From Deltaproteobacteria bacterium UBA7527 (GTDB lineage Bacteria; Desulfobacterota; Syntrophorhabdia; Syntrophorhabdales; Syntrophorhabdaceae), in contig DLMV01000017.1 of NCBI GenBank assembly GCA_002478225.1, forward strand, positions 42,994 to 100,918: a stretch of 57,925 nucleotides of DNA, in the 5' to 3' direction. The translations under genes were made by a program, and so were the position numbers. The notes under the pieces are model-generated. The model searched no databases. It worked only from the letters and a program-made list of their open reading frames with translations, and was not told the DNA's origin. This document shows positions 42,882-50,990 of the stretch, piece by piece; within the stretch, counting starts at the first letter, position 1, and each line of letters begins with the position of its first letter.

Positions 42882-44838
42882 TTTTTATTATCCCTCTCTG
42901 TTCTAAGTCTTCGGCAACATAGCCCAGATCTAATTCCTGCAAAGTCTCTTTTGTGGGGATACCTTCATTGTCCCATCCCTTGAATTTGTAGTACGCATCC
43001 AAAAGCTTGGCTTCAAGCTCGGGGAACCTTTTTTTCCAGTGGTCTTCCGGCGGCACCTCATCAGCCCTCCGCAAGCCCCTTCTGACGTTAACGGCCCTGA
43101 GCAGGTTCCGGTTCCTCCTGTACACCTTCTTGAGGTCTTCCTCGCCCATGTCGATCCCCGTAGCCGCTGAGATGATCTTCGGGTAATTGTGTATGTGGTA
43201 GGGGGGCTTCAATGGAAAGGACGACAAGCCGGCGCAGACCCCGAGGGCATCGTCAAAGTAATGGATCATCTCCTGCCAATCAACAATATCAACGGACATG
43301 TCAACGGTCGGGTAATACGGGTTCGAGCGCTCTCCCCGCGGCTCCCAGTCCAGGACATATTGCTTGAACTTCTCATCGGGAACCTGTATCCAATCCCTCA
43401 CAAACTCTTCCCGCTCCTCCATGGTCATAAAAGGCGACTGGGGGAATTGCCCTTCGATCTGGGTGATGTTTATCTTCTCGCCGGTAGCATACATGAGGAA
43501 GTACACGGGATTCAGCATCCCGAGCTTCAGTGGCAGCTGCTCGTGCTTCTTGATGTTGTTATGGGCAAACTGCTCTGCACCCTTGCCGATCTTCTTCGCC
43601 GCCCAGTATGTGCCGTCGGCCAGAATATCTCCTATTCCTTCCCGCCTGACGATCCTGTCAAGCAGCCAGTAGAATCTTCCTTCATTATCCGTCGGGCAAC
43701 CCGCAAAGTCCGCATCGGTCAAAATTCCGGCCTCTTTAAGCTCAACCGCGAAGGCCATGACCTGCGGCACAGAGAATCCGTCCACCCCGTATTCGGTGGC
43801 GCGCTGTGCGATCCTAAAGCCGAAATCCAGATCCTCTACAAAGGCCGCCATTGCATAGGTTAATTTCGAGAAGCATTTCATCATGTAGGTCGAGATCCCC
43901 GGAACGGATATTATGGCCCCGCATTTCATGGGGCAGTTATAGCAGCTTATCAGCCGCTTCCGGACGCTTAACTGGGTATTCTTCCACTTCTCTTCGATCT
44001 CCTTGTTCCAGAAGTCTTTTCTCCGGACGCGGGCATTGCCCCACATAAAGTTCTCGGTATGCCACTTCTCGTCAACGTGGAGCATTTCCTGAGGCGAACC
44101 GAGCCCCTGCAGGATGGTCATTACGTTGGGGACCGGATTTTCGTTCCGGTACTTTATATATTTCAGCACCTCGTTGCAGAGATCGTAAAACTCGGCCGGC
44201 TTGGCAATGTTGATGTCCTTTGTCCCGCGAACGGCTATCGCCTTTACCCCTTTATCTCCCATGACAGCGCCCAGCCCGAGCCGGCTGGCGCTGGAGCGTC
44301 CCTGTTCGATGGAAGCCATGTATACCCTGTTCTCTCCTGCCAGCCCAATAGCAGCTACCTGTGCATTGGGTTCGTTCAATTCCTTTTTGATCGTTTCCTG
44401 TGTTTCAACGGCGCCCTTTCCTTTGAGATGGCTGGCATCGCGTATCTCCACCTTGTCATTATGTATCCATATATAGACCATCTCTGGTGACTTGCCGCGA
44501 AGGATGACTTTGTCGTAACCCGCAAATTTCAGTTCAGGCGCCCAGAATCCTCCCATCATTGAATATCCCATTAGCAACGTCTGAGGAGAATAAGCGGTGA
44601 TAATGGTGCGATTGGCGCCTGGAGCGGGTGTGCCGCATAAAAGACCAGGGCCGAACATCAGGGGGATGTCAGGAGAAAAAGGATCACTTTCAGGAGGGAC
44701 CCTCTCCCACAATATCTTGGTATTCGTACCAAGCCCTCCAAGATGAAGTTCGGTATCTTTCGGATCTGTTTCCACCCTCTCAATATTTCCCTTGGTGAGA
44801 TCAATTTCTAAATTAAATCCTGTCTCTCCGTACCTCAT
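42874..44838 (-). CDS. bamB: BamB-like tungsten aldehyde:ferredoxin oxidoreductase-family subunit (class II benzoyl-CoA reductase)
   Basis: A 654-residue AOR-family protein. The N-terminal MRYGETGFNLEIDLTKGNIERV and LGGLGTNTKILWERVPPESDPFSP match BamB well. SMMGGFWAPELKFAGYDK and ASRLGLGAVMGDKGVKAIAVRG contact the bis-pterin cofactor, and SCYNCPMKCGAI (~305) with a later cysteine bind the [4Fe-4S] cluster. It would reduce benzoyl-CoA to cyclohexadienoyl-CoA without ATP, driven by electron bifurcation through BamC-F. A related AOR paralogue for another ring or enoyl substrate cannot be excluded. SD AGAGGAG, own sigma-70 promoter upstream. Confidence 0.82.
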   Translation of the reverse strand: MRYGETGFNLEIDLTKGNIERVETDPKDTELHLGGLGTNTKILWERVPPESDPFSPDIPLMFGPGLLCGTPAPGANRTIITAYSPQTLLMGYSMMGGFWAPELKFAGYDKVILRGKSPEMVYIWIHNDKVEIRDASHLKGKGAVETQETIKKELNEPNAQVAAIGLAGENRVYMASIEQGRSSASRLGLGAVMGDKGVKAIAVRGTKDINIAKPAEFYDLCNEVLKYIKYRNENPVPNVMTILQGLGSPQEMLHVDEKWHTENFMWGNARVRRKDFWNKEIEEKWKNTQLSVRKRLISCYNCPMKCGAIISVPGISTYMMKCFSKLTYAMAAFVEDLDFGFRIAQRATEYGVDGFSVPQVMAFAVELKEAGILTDADFAGCPTDNEGRFYWLLDRIVRREGIGDILADGTYWAAKKIGKGAEQFAHNNIKKHEQLPLKLGMLNPVYFLMYATGEKINITQIEGQFPQSPFMTMEEREEFVRDWIQVPDEKFKQYVLDWEPRGERSNPYYPTVDMSVDIVDWQEMIHYFDDALGVCAGLSSFPLKPPYHIHNYPKIISAATGIDMGEEDLKKVYRRNRNLLRAVNVRRGLRRADEVPPEDHWKKRFPELEAKLLDAYYKFKGWDNEGIPTKETLQELDLGYVAEDLEQRGIIKNG

Positions 44839-44875
44839 GTTTTGCTCCTCTTATCGATCTTTTTAACTTGTGCTT

Positions 44876-44904
44876 AATGTAACAAATAGAGCACTCCTTG
44901 TCAA
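44876..44904 (-). promoter_or_regulatory. Sigma-70 promoter of the bam operon
   Basis: Perfect TTGACA (44904-44899), 17 bp, TACATT (44881-44876). Predicted start near 44868, about 30 nt before the ATG. No GG-N10-GC sigma-54 pattern was found in this gap. Confidence 0.65.
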
Positions 44905-44920
44905 GCGGAATAATGAAATA

Positions 44921-44980
44921 ATTCACAAGCCTCACAATCAAATCCGTGTTTTTATGGCAATGCTATTCACATGCTCACAA
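44921..44980. promoter_or_regulatory. Paired TTGTGAG-N-TGTGAAT direct repeats upstream of the bam promoter
   Basis: Two related 16-17-bp sites at 44921-44937 and 44965-44980. On the minus strand each has TTGTGA and TGTGAAT as half-sites in direct order. Their centres are about 60 and 104 bp upstream of the predicted start, 44 bp (about four helical turns) apart, as expected for a regulator bound twice on one face. The rest of 44981-45129 shows nothing clear. Confidence 0.5.
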
Positions 44981-45129
44981 ACAGATTATAAGTATCTGAT
45001 ATTTAAATAGATAACATAACCCATGCATCCGTTTCAGGGACGGACTGCCAGGTTGCCTCTCCTTCTTCCCCGGCGGCAACAGAACAGCGGTCATTCACGC
45101 GAACAGCGGATACTTTGTGTTAGGTCTTT

Positions 45130-46005
45130 CTATCGTGCCTTCAGCATGGCCGCCACGGTCTCGCCGATCTCCGCAGGGTTTTTCACAACGGTGATGCCTG
45201 CGGCTTCCAGCGCACCGATCTTGTCGACCGCTCTGCCCACGCCGCCGGAGATAATAGCGCCCGCGTGGCCCATGCGTCTGCCTGGAGGGGCTGTGAGGCC
45301 TGCGATGAAGGCCACGACAGGCTTTTTCATGTTGGCCTTGAAATACTCCGCCGCCTCTTCCTCTGCCCTGCCGCCTATCTCGCCGATCATAACCACTGCA
45401 TCGGTCCCTTCATCCTTTTCGAACATCGCAAGGAGGTCAACAAACGTCAAGCCTATGATCGGATCCCCCCCGATCCCCACACAGGTAGACTGACCTATCC
45501 CCATCTTGGTAAGCTGGTCAACGACCTCGTAGGTGAGCGTTCCGCTTCGCGACATGATTCCGATCCTGCCCGGCGCGTGGATATATCCCGCCATGACGCC
45601 AACCTTGCATTTCCCCGGCGAGATGATGCCCGGCGTGTTGGGGCCTATGAGCTTCACATCCTTTCCCTTCATGTACTGCTTCACGGCGATCATATCGATG
45701 GTCGGTATCCCTTCCGTGAGGCAGACAACGAGCCCGACGCCCGCATCAACGGCCTCCATGATCGCGTCGCCGGCAAAGGCAGGGGGAACGAAGATCGCAG
45801 AAACGTTGGCCCCTGTGGACAGAACCGCTACCCTCACGGTATTGAAGACTGGAACGCCGTTGAAGATCTGGCCGCCCTTTCCAGGGGTCACCCCTCCGAC
45901 AACCCTTGTCCCATACTGGATCATCTGCTTTGCATGGAACGCACCTTCGTTGCCCGTTATTCCCTGTACGATTACCTTTGTGTTCTCGTCAACGATAATG
46001 CTCAT
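45130..46005 (-). CDS. sucD: Succinyl-CoA ligase (ADP-forming) alpha subunit
   Basis: A 291-residue subunit. VIVQGITGNEGAFHAKQMIQYGT is the CoA-binding Rossmann part, LIGPNTPGIISPGKCKVG the second conserved loop, and SRSGTLTYEVVDQLT near residue 150. The phosphohistidine is in MGHAGAIISGG near 247. It forms a complex with SucC to make ATP and succinate from succinyl-CoA, which the adjacent Kor enzyme would supply. Its start lies close to a heptamer array and has no good Shine-Dalgarno. Confidence 0.95.
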   Translation of the reverse strand: MSIIVDENTKVIVQGITGNEGAFHAKQMIQYGTRVVGGVTPGKGGQIFNGVPVFNTVRVAVLSTGANVSAIFVPPAFAGDAIMEAVDAGVGLVVCLTEGIPTIDMIAVKQYMKGKDVKLIGPNTPGIISPGKCKVGVMAGYIHAPGRIGIMSRSGTLTYEVVDQLTKMGIGQSTCVGIGGDPIIGLTFVDLLAMFEKDEGTDAVVMIGEIGGRAEEEAAEYFKANMKKPVVAFIAGLTAPPGRRMGHAGAIISGGVGRAVDKIGALEAAGITVVKNPAEIGETVAAMLKAR

Positions 46006-46013
46006 AACATTAG

Positions 46014-46121
46014 CTCATGGCTCATGGCGAACCAGGTACATGATGCTCGATACTGGATACTGGCAATAACCAAAGTTCGCAATGAACTCGAAAACTTTTC
46101 ACGTTTCACCTTTCACCTTTC
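46014..46121. repeat. Three heptamer families in the sucC-sucD gap
   Basis: CTCATGG twice (46014-46027), GATGCTC plus GATACTG twice (46042-46062), and four ACTTTTC/ACCTTTC-type units (46094-46121). The last array runs into sucC and supplies its stop codon and last four residues. Confidence 0.82.
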
Positions 46122-47293
46122 ACGTCCTGAAGTTGCTTAAGCGTCATTGCCACTTTCTCTGCTGCATCCTTCAATCCTGTCGCCACGGTGAAGGAAAGTC
46201 CCGACCCGGCGAGGATCTTCCTCCCTGCCTCTACGTTCGTTCCCTCAAGCCGTATCACGATGGGGAGATCGATGACCAGTTCATCGACCGCCTTCACAAC
46301 ACCTTCTGCGAGCGTGTCGCAGCGGAGGATGCCGCCGAATATGTTGATAAAGACCATCTTCACATCTTTATCGTAAAGGAGTATCTTCAACCCCTGCTTC
46401 ACCATCTCCGATGTTGCGCCTCCCCCCACATCGAGAAAGTTGGCCGGTTCGGCGCCGACGAGCTTGATGAGGTCCATCGTAGCCATGGCAAGCCCTGCGC
46501 CGTTCACCATACATCCAACATTTCCTTTCAGCTTTATATAGTTGAGGTTGTACTTCGATGCTTCCACCTCAAGGGGGTTCTCCTGGTTGACATCCCGGAG
46601 GGATGCCATATCCTGATGCCGGTAGAGCGCATTATCATCGATGTTGATCTTTGCATCGAGGGCAACGAGCTCTCCGGCCTTCGTGACCACAAGGGGGTTG
46701 ATCTCTGCCAGTGAGCAATCCTTCTCAATAAAAAGACGGAACAGGTTCAGGATGACCGCGGTCATCTTCCGCGACAGCGACTGGTCAAGACCGAGGCCGT
46801 AGAATATCCTTCCTGCCTGGAAAGGGCGGAGGCCGACCGCAGGATCAACTGCTTCCCGCAGAACCTTCTCCGGGTCCGTGGCAGCGATCTTTTCGATCTC
46901 CATCCCGCCTTCTGCGCTGGCGATAACTACAGGGCAGGCCCTTTGCCGGTCGATAACGATCCCGAGATAGAGCTCTTGCTCAACCGAAAGGGCCTCCTCT
47001 ACCAGCAAGGCCTGTACCGGTTGTCCTTCTGCATCTGTCTGCGGCGTCACGAGTGTCATACCGAGAAGCCCCGCGGCTGCTCTCTTCACGTCCCCCAGCC
47101 CATTGGCCATCTTGATGCCGCCGCCCTTCCCCCTGCCGCCCGCATGTATCTGCGCCTTTAGGACAAAAGGGCTCCTGCCTATTTTTTCAGCGATCTGAAA
47201 TGCTTCTTCGACAGTTTTTGCTACTGCGCCCTGAGGGACGGGGATGCTGTATGACTTGAACAGCTGTTTCGCCTGATACTCATGTATCTTCAT
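46106..47293 (-). CDS. sucC: Succinyl-CoA ligase (ADP-forming) beta subunit
   Basis: A 395-residue ATP-grasp subunit. KIHEYQAKQLFKSYSIPVPQG opens it, VLKAQIHAGGRGKGGGIK (~45) binds nucleotide, and AEINPLVVTKAGELVALDAKINIDDNAL (~195) and LNYIKLKGNVGCMVNGAGLAMATMD (~250) are the metal and interface motifs. The last residues VKGER are encoded by heptamer repeat units. Overlaps korC by 14 bp, so it belongs to the kor operon. Confidence 0.95.
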   Translation of the reverse strand: MKIHEYQAKQLFKSYSIPVPQGAVAKTVEEAFQIAEKIGRSPFVLKAQIHAGGRGKGGGIKMANGLGDVKRAAAGLLGMTLVTPQTDAEGQPVQALLVEEALSVEQELYLGIVIDRQRACPVVIASAEGGMEIEKIAATDPEKVLREAVDPAVGLRPFQAGRIFYGLGLDQSLSRKMTAVILNLFRLFIEKDCSLAEINPLVVTKAGELVALDAKINIDDNALYRHQDMASLRDVNQENPLEVEASKYNLNYIKLKGNVGCMVNGAGLAMATMDLIKLVGAEPANFLDVGGGATSEMVKQGLKILLYDKDVKMVFINIFGGILRCDTLAEGVVKAVDELVIDLPIVIRLEGTNVEAGRKILAGSGLSFTVATGLKDAAEKVAMTLKQLQDVKGER

Positions 47294-47867
47294 CTTCGAA
47301 CTCGGCAGGAGCGCTTGGAAAGGAGACCTTCTTGACCTTCTTTGCCGCCATTACCCCTGCCTTCAATGCGTCGCGGTTCAGCTTTTCCGTGCCTTTGGGC
47401 ACCCGCGCCAGCACAGCGGCTTCAATGGCTTTTGACGATACAATGGGCGCGAGCTTCGAGATGGCGCCGAGGGCGACGATGTTCGCTACCATCTCTCTCT
47501 TCAACTTTTCCCGCGCGATCCTGGTAAAGGGGATCTGGTATGCTCTTTGTGTGGGGAGCTGCTTCACAAAGGTAGAATCTACGATAAGGATACCGTCAGG
47601 TTTGAGGTCCATATAATAATCATCGCATGACTTCTGGTTCATTGCCAGAAGAAGGTCGAGCTTGAGCGCCTTCGGATAATCGATCTCTGCATTGCTTACG
47701 ACAACCTCTGCCTTGCTTGAACCGCCTCGGGCCTCAGGACCGTAGCTCTGGGTCTGGGCAACGCACTTCCCGTCATAGATCCCGATCGCCTCTGCGAGGA
47801 TGATCCCCATGAGGATCAACCCCTGTCCGCCCGAACCGCTTAAACGAATATCATAACGGTAGCTCAT
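47280..47867 (-). CDS. korC: 2-oxoacid:ferredoxin oxidoreductase, gamma subunit
   Basis: A 195-residue gamma subunit. RLSGSGGQGLILMGIILAEAIG binds the CoA/TPP interface, SYGPEARGGSSKAEVVVS (~45) is the family motif, and LLAMNQKSCDDYY follows. The start overlaps the korB stop region with SD GGAGAAGAG. Part of a four-subunit Kor enzyme that oxidises 2-oxoglutarate with ferredoxin as acceptor, or runs in reverse. Confidence 0.92.
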   Translation of the reverse strand: MSYRYDIRLSGSGGQGLILMGIILAEAIGIYDGKCVAQTQSYGPEARGGSSKAEVVVSNAEIDYPKALKLDLLLAMNQKSCDDYYMDLKPDGILIVDSTFVKQLPTQRAYQIPFTRIAREKLKREMVANIVALGAISKLAPIVSSKAIEAAVLARVPKGTEKLNRDALKAGVMAAKKVKKVSFPSAPAEFEDEDT

Positions 47868-47868
47868 A

Positions 47869-48705
47869 TCATCTCTTCTCCGATCCCTTTGCCCATCTCC
47901 TCACCTTATCATATCCATCCTGATAAGCAGGCAATTCCCTGTCGACGAGGACCCCTATCTTGAACTTGTCCTTCAATTCCTCCGGCTTCATCTGGGCCGC
48001 CTTTTCAACGGTCACCGCGTGGTCTCTCTGCCACTGCATCATCTCCACCGCGGTGCCCATACGGTTCAGCCTTCCGAACTGCGTATGGCAGTGCGATATG
48101 ATCTCCACGACGGAGAAGCCGACCTTGGCGAATGCCTTTTCCATGAGACTTTCAAGGAGCTTCGCATGGAAGACCGTTCCCCTGCCCACGAATACGGCGC
48201 CTGCTGTCACGGCCAGCTCCGAGATATTGAAGGAGTGCTCAACGTTGGAATATATCGTTGTCGTGGACTTCATCCCGTAAGGGGTCGTCGGCGAGTATTG
48301 TCCGCCTGTCATGCCGTATACGCTGTTGTTCACAATGATCGCTGTGAGGTCAATATTCCTCCTCGCCGCATGGATGAAGTGGTTCCCGCCGATGGCGACG
48401 GCATCTCCGTCTCCCATGATAACGATCACCTTCAATCTCGGCTTGGCGAGCTTGATCCCTGTGGCAAACGTAAGGGCCCGACCATGAGTCGTGTGGAGTG
48501 TATTAAAATCAACATAGACAGGAAGCCTGCCTGTACACCCGATCCCGGATACGAGTACGATGTCGTCCTTGCTGTATCCGGTTTTATCAATTGCCCTGAT
48601 GAGGGCGCCGAGCATTATCCCGATCCCGCATCCCGGGCACCACACGTGGGGGAATTTTTTGTCGTGCCGCAGGTATTCATGGATAAGCCGCGTGATCTCA
48701 GCCAT
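47869..48705 (-). CDS. korB: 2-oxoacid:ferredoxin oxidoreductase, beta (TPP-binding) subunit
   Basis: About 278 residues. HVWCPGCGIGIMLGALIRAI has the Fe-S cysteines near the N-terminus, VIVIMGDGDAVAIGGNHFIHAARRNIDL (~95) is the TPP motif, and NNSVYGMTGGQYSPTTPYG (~125) is typical of 2-oxoglutarate/2-oxoacid oxidoreductases. ATG at 48705 shares a base with the korA stop and has AAGGAGG 7 nt upstream. Confidence 0.94.
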   Translation of the reverse strand: MAEITRLIHEYLRHDKKFPHVWCPGCGIGIMLGALIRAIDKTGYSKDDIVLVSGIGCTGRLPVYVDFNTLHTTHGRALTFATGIKLAKPRLKVIVIMGDGDAVAIGGNHFIHAARRNIDLTAIIVNNSVYGMTGGQYSPTTPYGMKSTTTIYSNVEHSFNISELAVTAGAVFVGRGTVFHAKLLESLMEKAFAKVGFSVVEIISHCHTQFGRLNRMGTAVEMMQWQRDHAVTVEKAAQMKPEELKDKFKIGVLVDRELPAYQDGYDKVRRWAKGSEKR

Positions 48706-49856
48706 CAGCACACCTCCTTGATCCTGTTCAGTATCTCCTGAGGCGTAATGATCGTTCCATCAACCTTGTTAATGGTAAAGATCTTGGTATCTCCTTTGTT
48801 CACCCTTTTTACTTCACGGGAGATCTGCCCCATGTTCATCTCCGGCACGATAACCACCTTCGAGGTCCGGAGCACTTTCTCTACCTGAGACCTCATAAAA
48901 GGCCATATGGTATTCATTTTCAGGACACCCACCTTTAATCCGTTCTCGCGGCCGTCCGCAGCGGCGCGCCGCGCGGAGCGCGCAACGCAGCCGTATGCGA
49001 TGATCGTGATGTCGGCATCGTCGGTCTCATAGGATTCGCCGATCTGAACGTCGGAGAAATTCTGGCTCACTTTCCTGAAGAGCCTCCTGATAAAGGGGTC
49101 GATCTCGTCCGGTCTGGACGTCGGGAATCCCCTGATGTCATGCGTCAAGCCCGTTACGTGGTACCGGTACCCGTCGCCGAAATTCGCCATAGCCGGAACA
49201 CCTTTCGGCGTATCTTCAAAAGGGATATACCACTCAGGCGGGACGGTCGGCTTTACCCTGTTGAAGATCTCAACCTCCTCATCCTCATAAATGGTTATCT
49301 TCTCCCTCATATGGGCGACAACCTCATCAATGAGAAGGACCACCGGGATGCGGTATTTCTCTGAGTAATTGAATGCCTTGATGGTAAGGTCGTAACATTC
49401 TCTGATCGTTGAGGGACAAAGCGCAATGATAGGGTGGTCGCCGTGCGTCCCCCATCGGGCCTGCATGACGTCGCTCTGGGAGGGCATCGTAGGCAGACCG
49501 GTGCTCGGGCCGCCGCGCATTGCGTTGACGATCACACACGGCACTTCCGCAATGATGGCAAAGCCAAGGTTCTCCTGCATCAGCGAAAATCCCGGACCGC
49601 TTGTGGCGGTCATCGCCTTTGCGCCTGCCAGGGAGGCTCCGATAACAGCGCCGAGGCTCGCTATCTCATCTTCCATCTGAATGAACGTGCCGTCCAGTTG
49701 GGGCAGCCTGACCGACAGGATCTCGGAGATCTCTGTTGCCGGCGTAATGGGATACCCTGCAAAAAAACTGCACCCTGCCCTTAGCGCGCCCTCAACGGCA
49801 GCCTCATTGCCCTGGAGCAGCAGTTCCTTTTTCCGGACCTTCTTTCTCAAATTCAT
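48705..49856 (-). CDS. korA: 2-oxoglutarate:ferredoxin oxidoreductase, alpha subunit
   Basis: A 383-residue alpha subunit. LLQGNEAAVEGALRAGCSFFAGYPITPATEISE is the family opening, followed by QMEDEIASLGAVIGASLAG, TATSGPGFSLMQENLG (~85) and RGGPSTGLPTMPSQSDV. It overlaps korD by 53 bp. The ATG at 49856 is directly preceded by GAGGG, whereas the TTG at 49850 has that GAGGG at a better distance, so the start is open. 2-oxoglutarate is the likely substrate because sucCD follow. Confidence 0.93.
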   Translation of the reverse strand: MNLRKKVRKKELLLQGNEAAVEGALRAGCSFFAGYPITPATEISEILSVRLPQLDGTFIQMEDEIASLGAVIGASLAGAKAMTATSGPGFSLMQENLGFAIIAEVPCVIVNAMRGGPSTGLPTMPSQSDVMQARWGTHGDHPIIALCPSTIRECYDLTIKAFNYSEKYRIPVVLLIDEVVAHMREKITIYEDEEVEIFNRVKPTVPPEWYIPFEDTPKGVPAMANFGDGYRYHVTGLTHDIRGFPTSRPDEIDPFIRRLFRKVSQNFSDVQIGESYETDDADITIIAYGCVARSARRAAADGRENGLKVGVLKMNTIWPFMRSQVEKVLRTSKVVIVPEMNMGQISREVKRVNKGDTKIFTINKVDGTIITPQEILNRIKEVC

Positions 49857-50091
49857 CCCTCACTTTTTTCCCGTTCTTCTTTGTTTCGACGGTAATGGCA
49901 AAATCAGGGCACCTGATCTCGCACCAACCGCAATTGATGCACTTCTCAGGATATTTTACGTAGGGATAGCCTCCTTCATCGCGGGCAAGCGCCTCTGTGG
50001 GGCAAAAAGCAACGCATATGCCGCATGCTTTGCACCATGCCTTGTAGATGTCGATATGGGGACTCTCTTTCTTTTTTTGCGCTTCTGCCAT
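49804..50091 (-). CDS. korD: Kor delta subunit: 2x[4Fe-4S] ferredoxin
   Basis: A 95-residue ferredoxin with two [4Fe-4S] motifs, CKACGICVAFCPTEA (~20) and CINCGWCEIRCPDFA (~50). The C-terminus is lysine/glutamate-rich and is encoded together with the korA start. It takes electrons from the 2-oxoacid oxidoreductase. AGAGGG precedes the ATG. First gene of korDABC-sucCD. Confidence 0.92.
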   Translation of the reverse strand: MAEAQKKKESPHIDIYKAWCKACGICVAFCPTEALARDEGGYPYVKYPEKCINCGWCEIRCPDFAITVETKKNGKKVRDEFEKEGPEKGTAAPGQ

Positions 50092-50113
50092 AGCAACCCT
50101 CTTCTGTGTTTAA

Positions 50114-50142
50114 AAACTAAAATGATTGATGTATATTGTCAA
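50114..50142 (-). promoter_or_regulatory. Candidate promoter of the kor-suc operon
   Basis: Perfect TTGACA (50142-50137), 17 bp, TAGTTT (50119-50114). Predicted start near 50107, with a 16-nt leader that contains AGAGGG. The -10 box is weak. Confidence 0.45.
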
Positions 50143-50181
50143 GGTTTTTTAGGGGATCAGCTCATGACAAAATCAAGCACG

Positions 50182-50331
50182 AAATCCTAAGCACCAAATC
50201 CTAAACAATATCTAAATTCAAATATTAAATGTTCAAAACAAAGCTCCTTAAAATATTTTGAATTTTGAACATTTGAATTTGTTTAGTGCTTCGATATTAG
50301 GATTTAGGATTTGCCATGAGCTATGAGCTAC
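50182..50331. repeat. Long AT-rich heptamer palindrome
   Basis: Left arm from 50182 in 7-bp phase (AAATCCT, AAGCACC, AAATCCT, then AAATTCA types to 50234). Right arm 50256-50331 with TTTTGAA, TTAGGAT twice, GAGCTAT types. The arms are approximate reverse complements over about 55 bp. It fills the kor-dtd gap. Confidence 0.75.
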
Positions 50332-50346
50332 CTTTGTAGTTATAAG

Positions 50347-50790
50347 CTATTTCCTCGAGTCTATGATCAGCGTTACCGGCCCTTCATTGATAAGGTGAAC
50401 ATCCATGGAAGCCTGAAATACGCCGGTCTCAACCTTCTCAACCTTTTCACGCGCCTTTTTTACAAATACCTCAAAAAGCTCGCGCGCATCGTCTGCTCCC
50501 AATGCGCCCGAGAACGAGGGACGTCTTCCTCTGGAGGCGTCGCCGTAAAGGGTGAACTGGGAAACAATGAGCAGTGCCCCTTTCACATCAAGGAGCGATT
50601 CGTCGAACTTTCCATCCTCTTTTTCGAATATCCTGAGATTAACGATCTTATCTATCATCCATCCCGCGTCTTCTTCGGTATCACCCTGGCCTACGCCAAG
50701 AAGAACAAGGAGGCCGCGCGCAATCTGTCCCACGATCTTTCCATCGACCTCGACGGACGCACTCTTGACGCGCTGTATGACCGCTCTCAT
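50347..50790 (-). CDS. dtd: D-aminoacyl-tRNA deacylase
   Basis: A 147-residue homodimeric enzyme that removes D-amino acids from tRNA. MRAVIQRVKSASVEVDG, GLLVLLGVGQGDTEEDA, VSQFTLYGDASRGRRPSF (~78) and the cross-subunit NEGPVT (~135) all match. No Shine-Dalgarno is visible; TATAAT lies just before the ATG, so the real promoter is unclear. Free-standing gene. Confidence 0.95.
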   Translation of the reverse strand: MRAVIQRVKSASVEVDGKIVGQIARGLLVLLGVGQGDTEEDAGWMIDKIVNLRIFEKEDGKFDESLLDVKGALLIVSQFTLYGDASRGRRPSFSGALGADDARELFEVFVKKAREKVEKVETGVFQASMDVHLINEGPVTLIIDSRK

Positions 50791-50821
50791 AGATTATAAA
50801 CTGGTGGTAGATCGAGTGTTG

Positions 50822-50975
50822 CTGGATACTGGATACTGGATGCTGGATACTGGATGCTGGATGCTGGATGCAGAATTGGTTTAACGTTCATATCTTATCG
50901 CGCTTCATGAATTTTGTATTGTTTGCCAGCCTACCAGTATCGAGCAGCCAGTATCGTGCTCGCTATGAGCTTTGA
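50822..50975. repeat. Heptamer palindrome: seven CTGGATR units and an inverted arm
   Basis: 50822-50870 is exactly seven tandem units CTGGATA/CTGGATG. A 63-bp core follows. 50934-50975 is six in-phase units of CCAGTAT, CGAGCAG and GCTATGA types, the inverted complement. Same arm families as the elements around selB, but a different core with no SD-like sequence. Confidence 0.88.
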
Positions 50976-50990
50976 TCCGGCAGCTTCCTG

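Noticed and set aside
44839..45010. Sigma-54 promoter for bamB
   Set aside because: No GG-N10-GC pattern with a TTGC -12 box was found; a sigma-70 promoter fits well instead.
50822..50975. CRISPR array
   Set aside because: The unit is 7 bp in direct tandem without spacers, and no cas genes are present.
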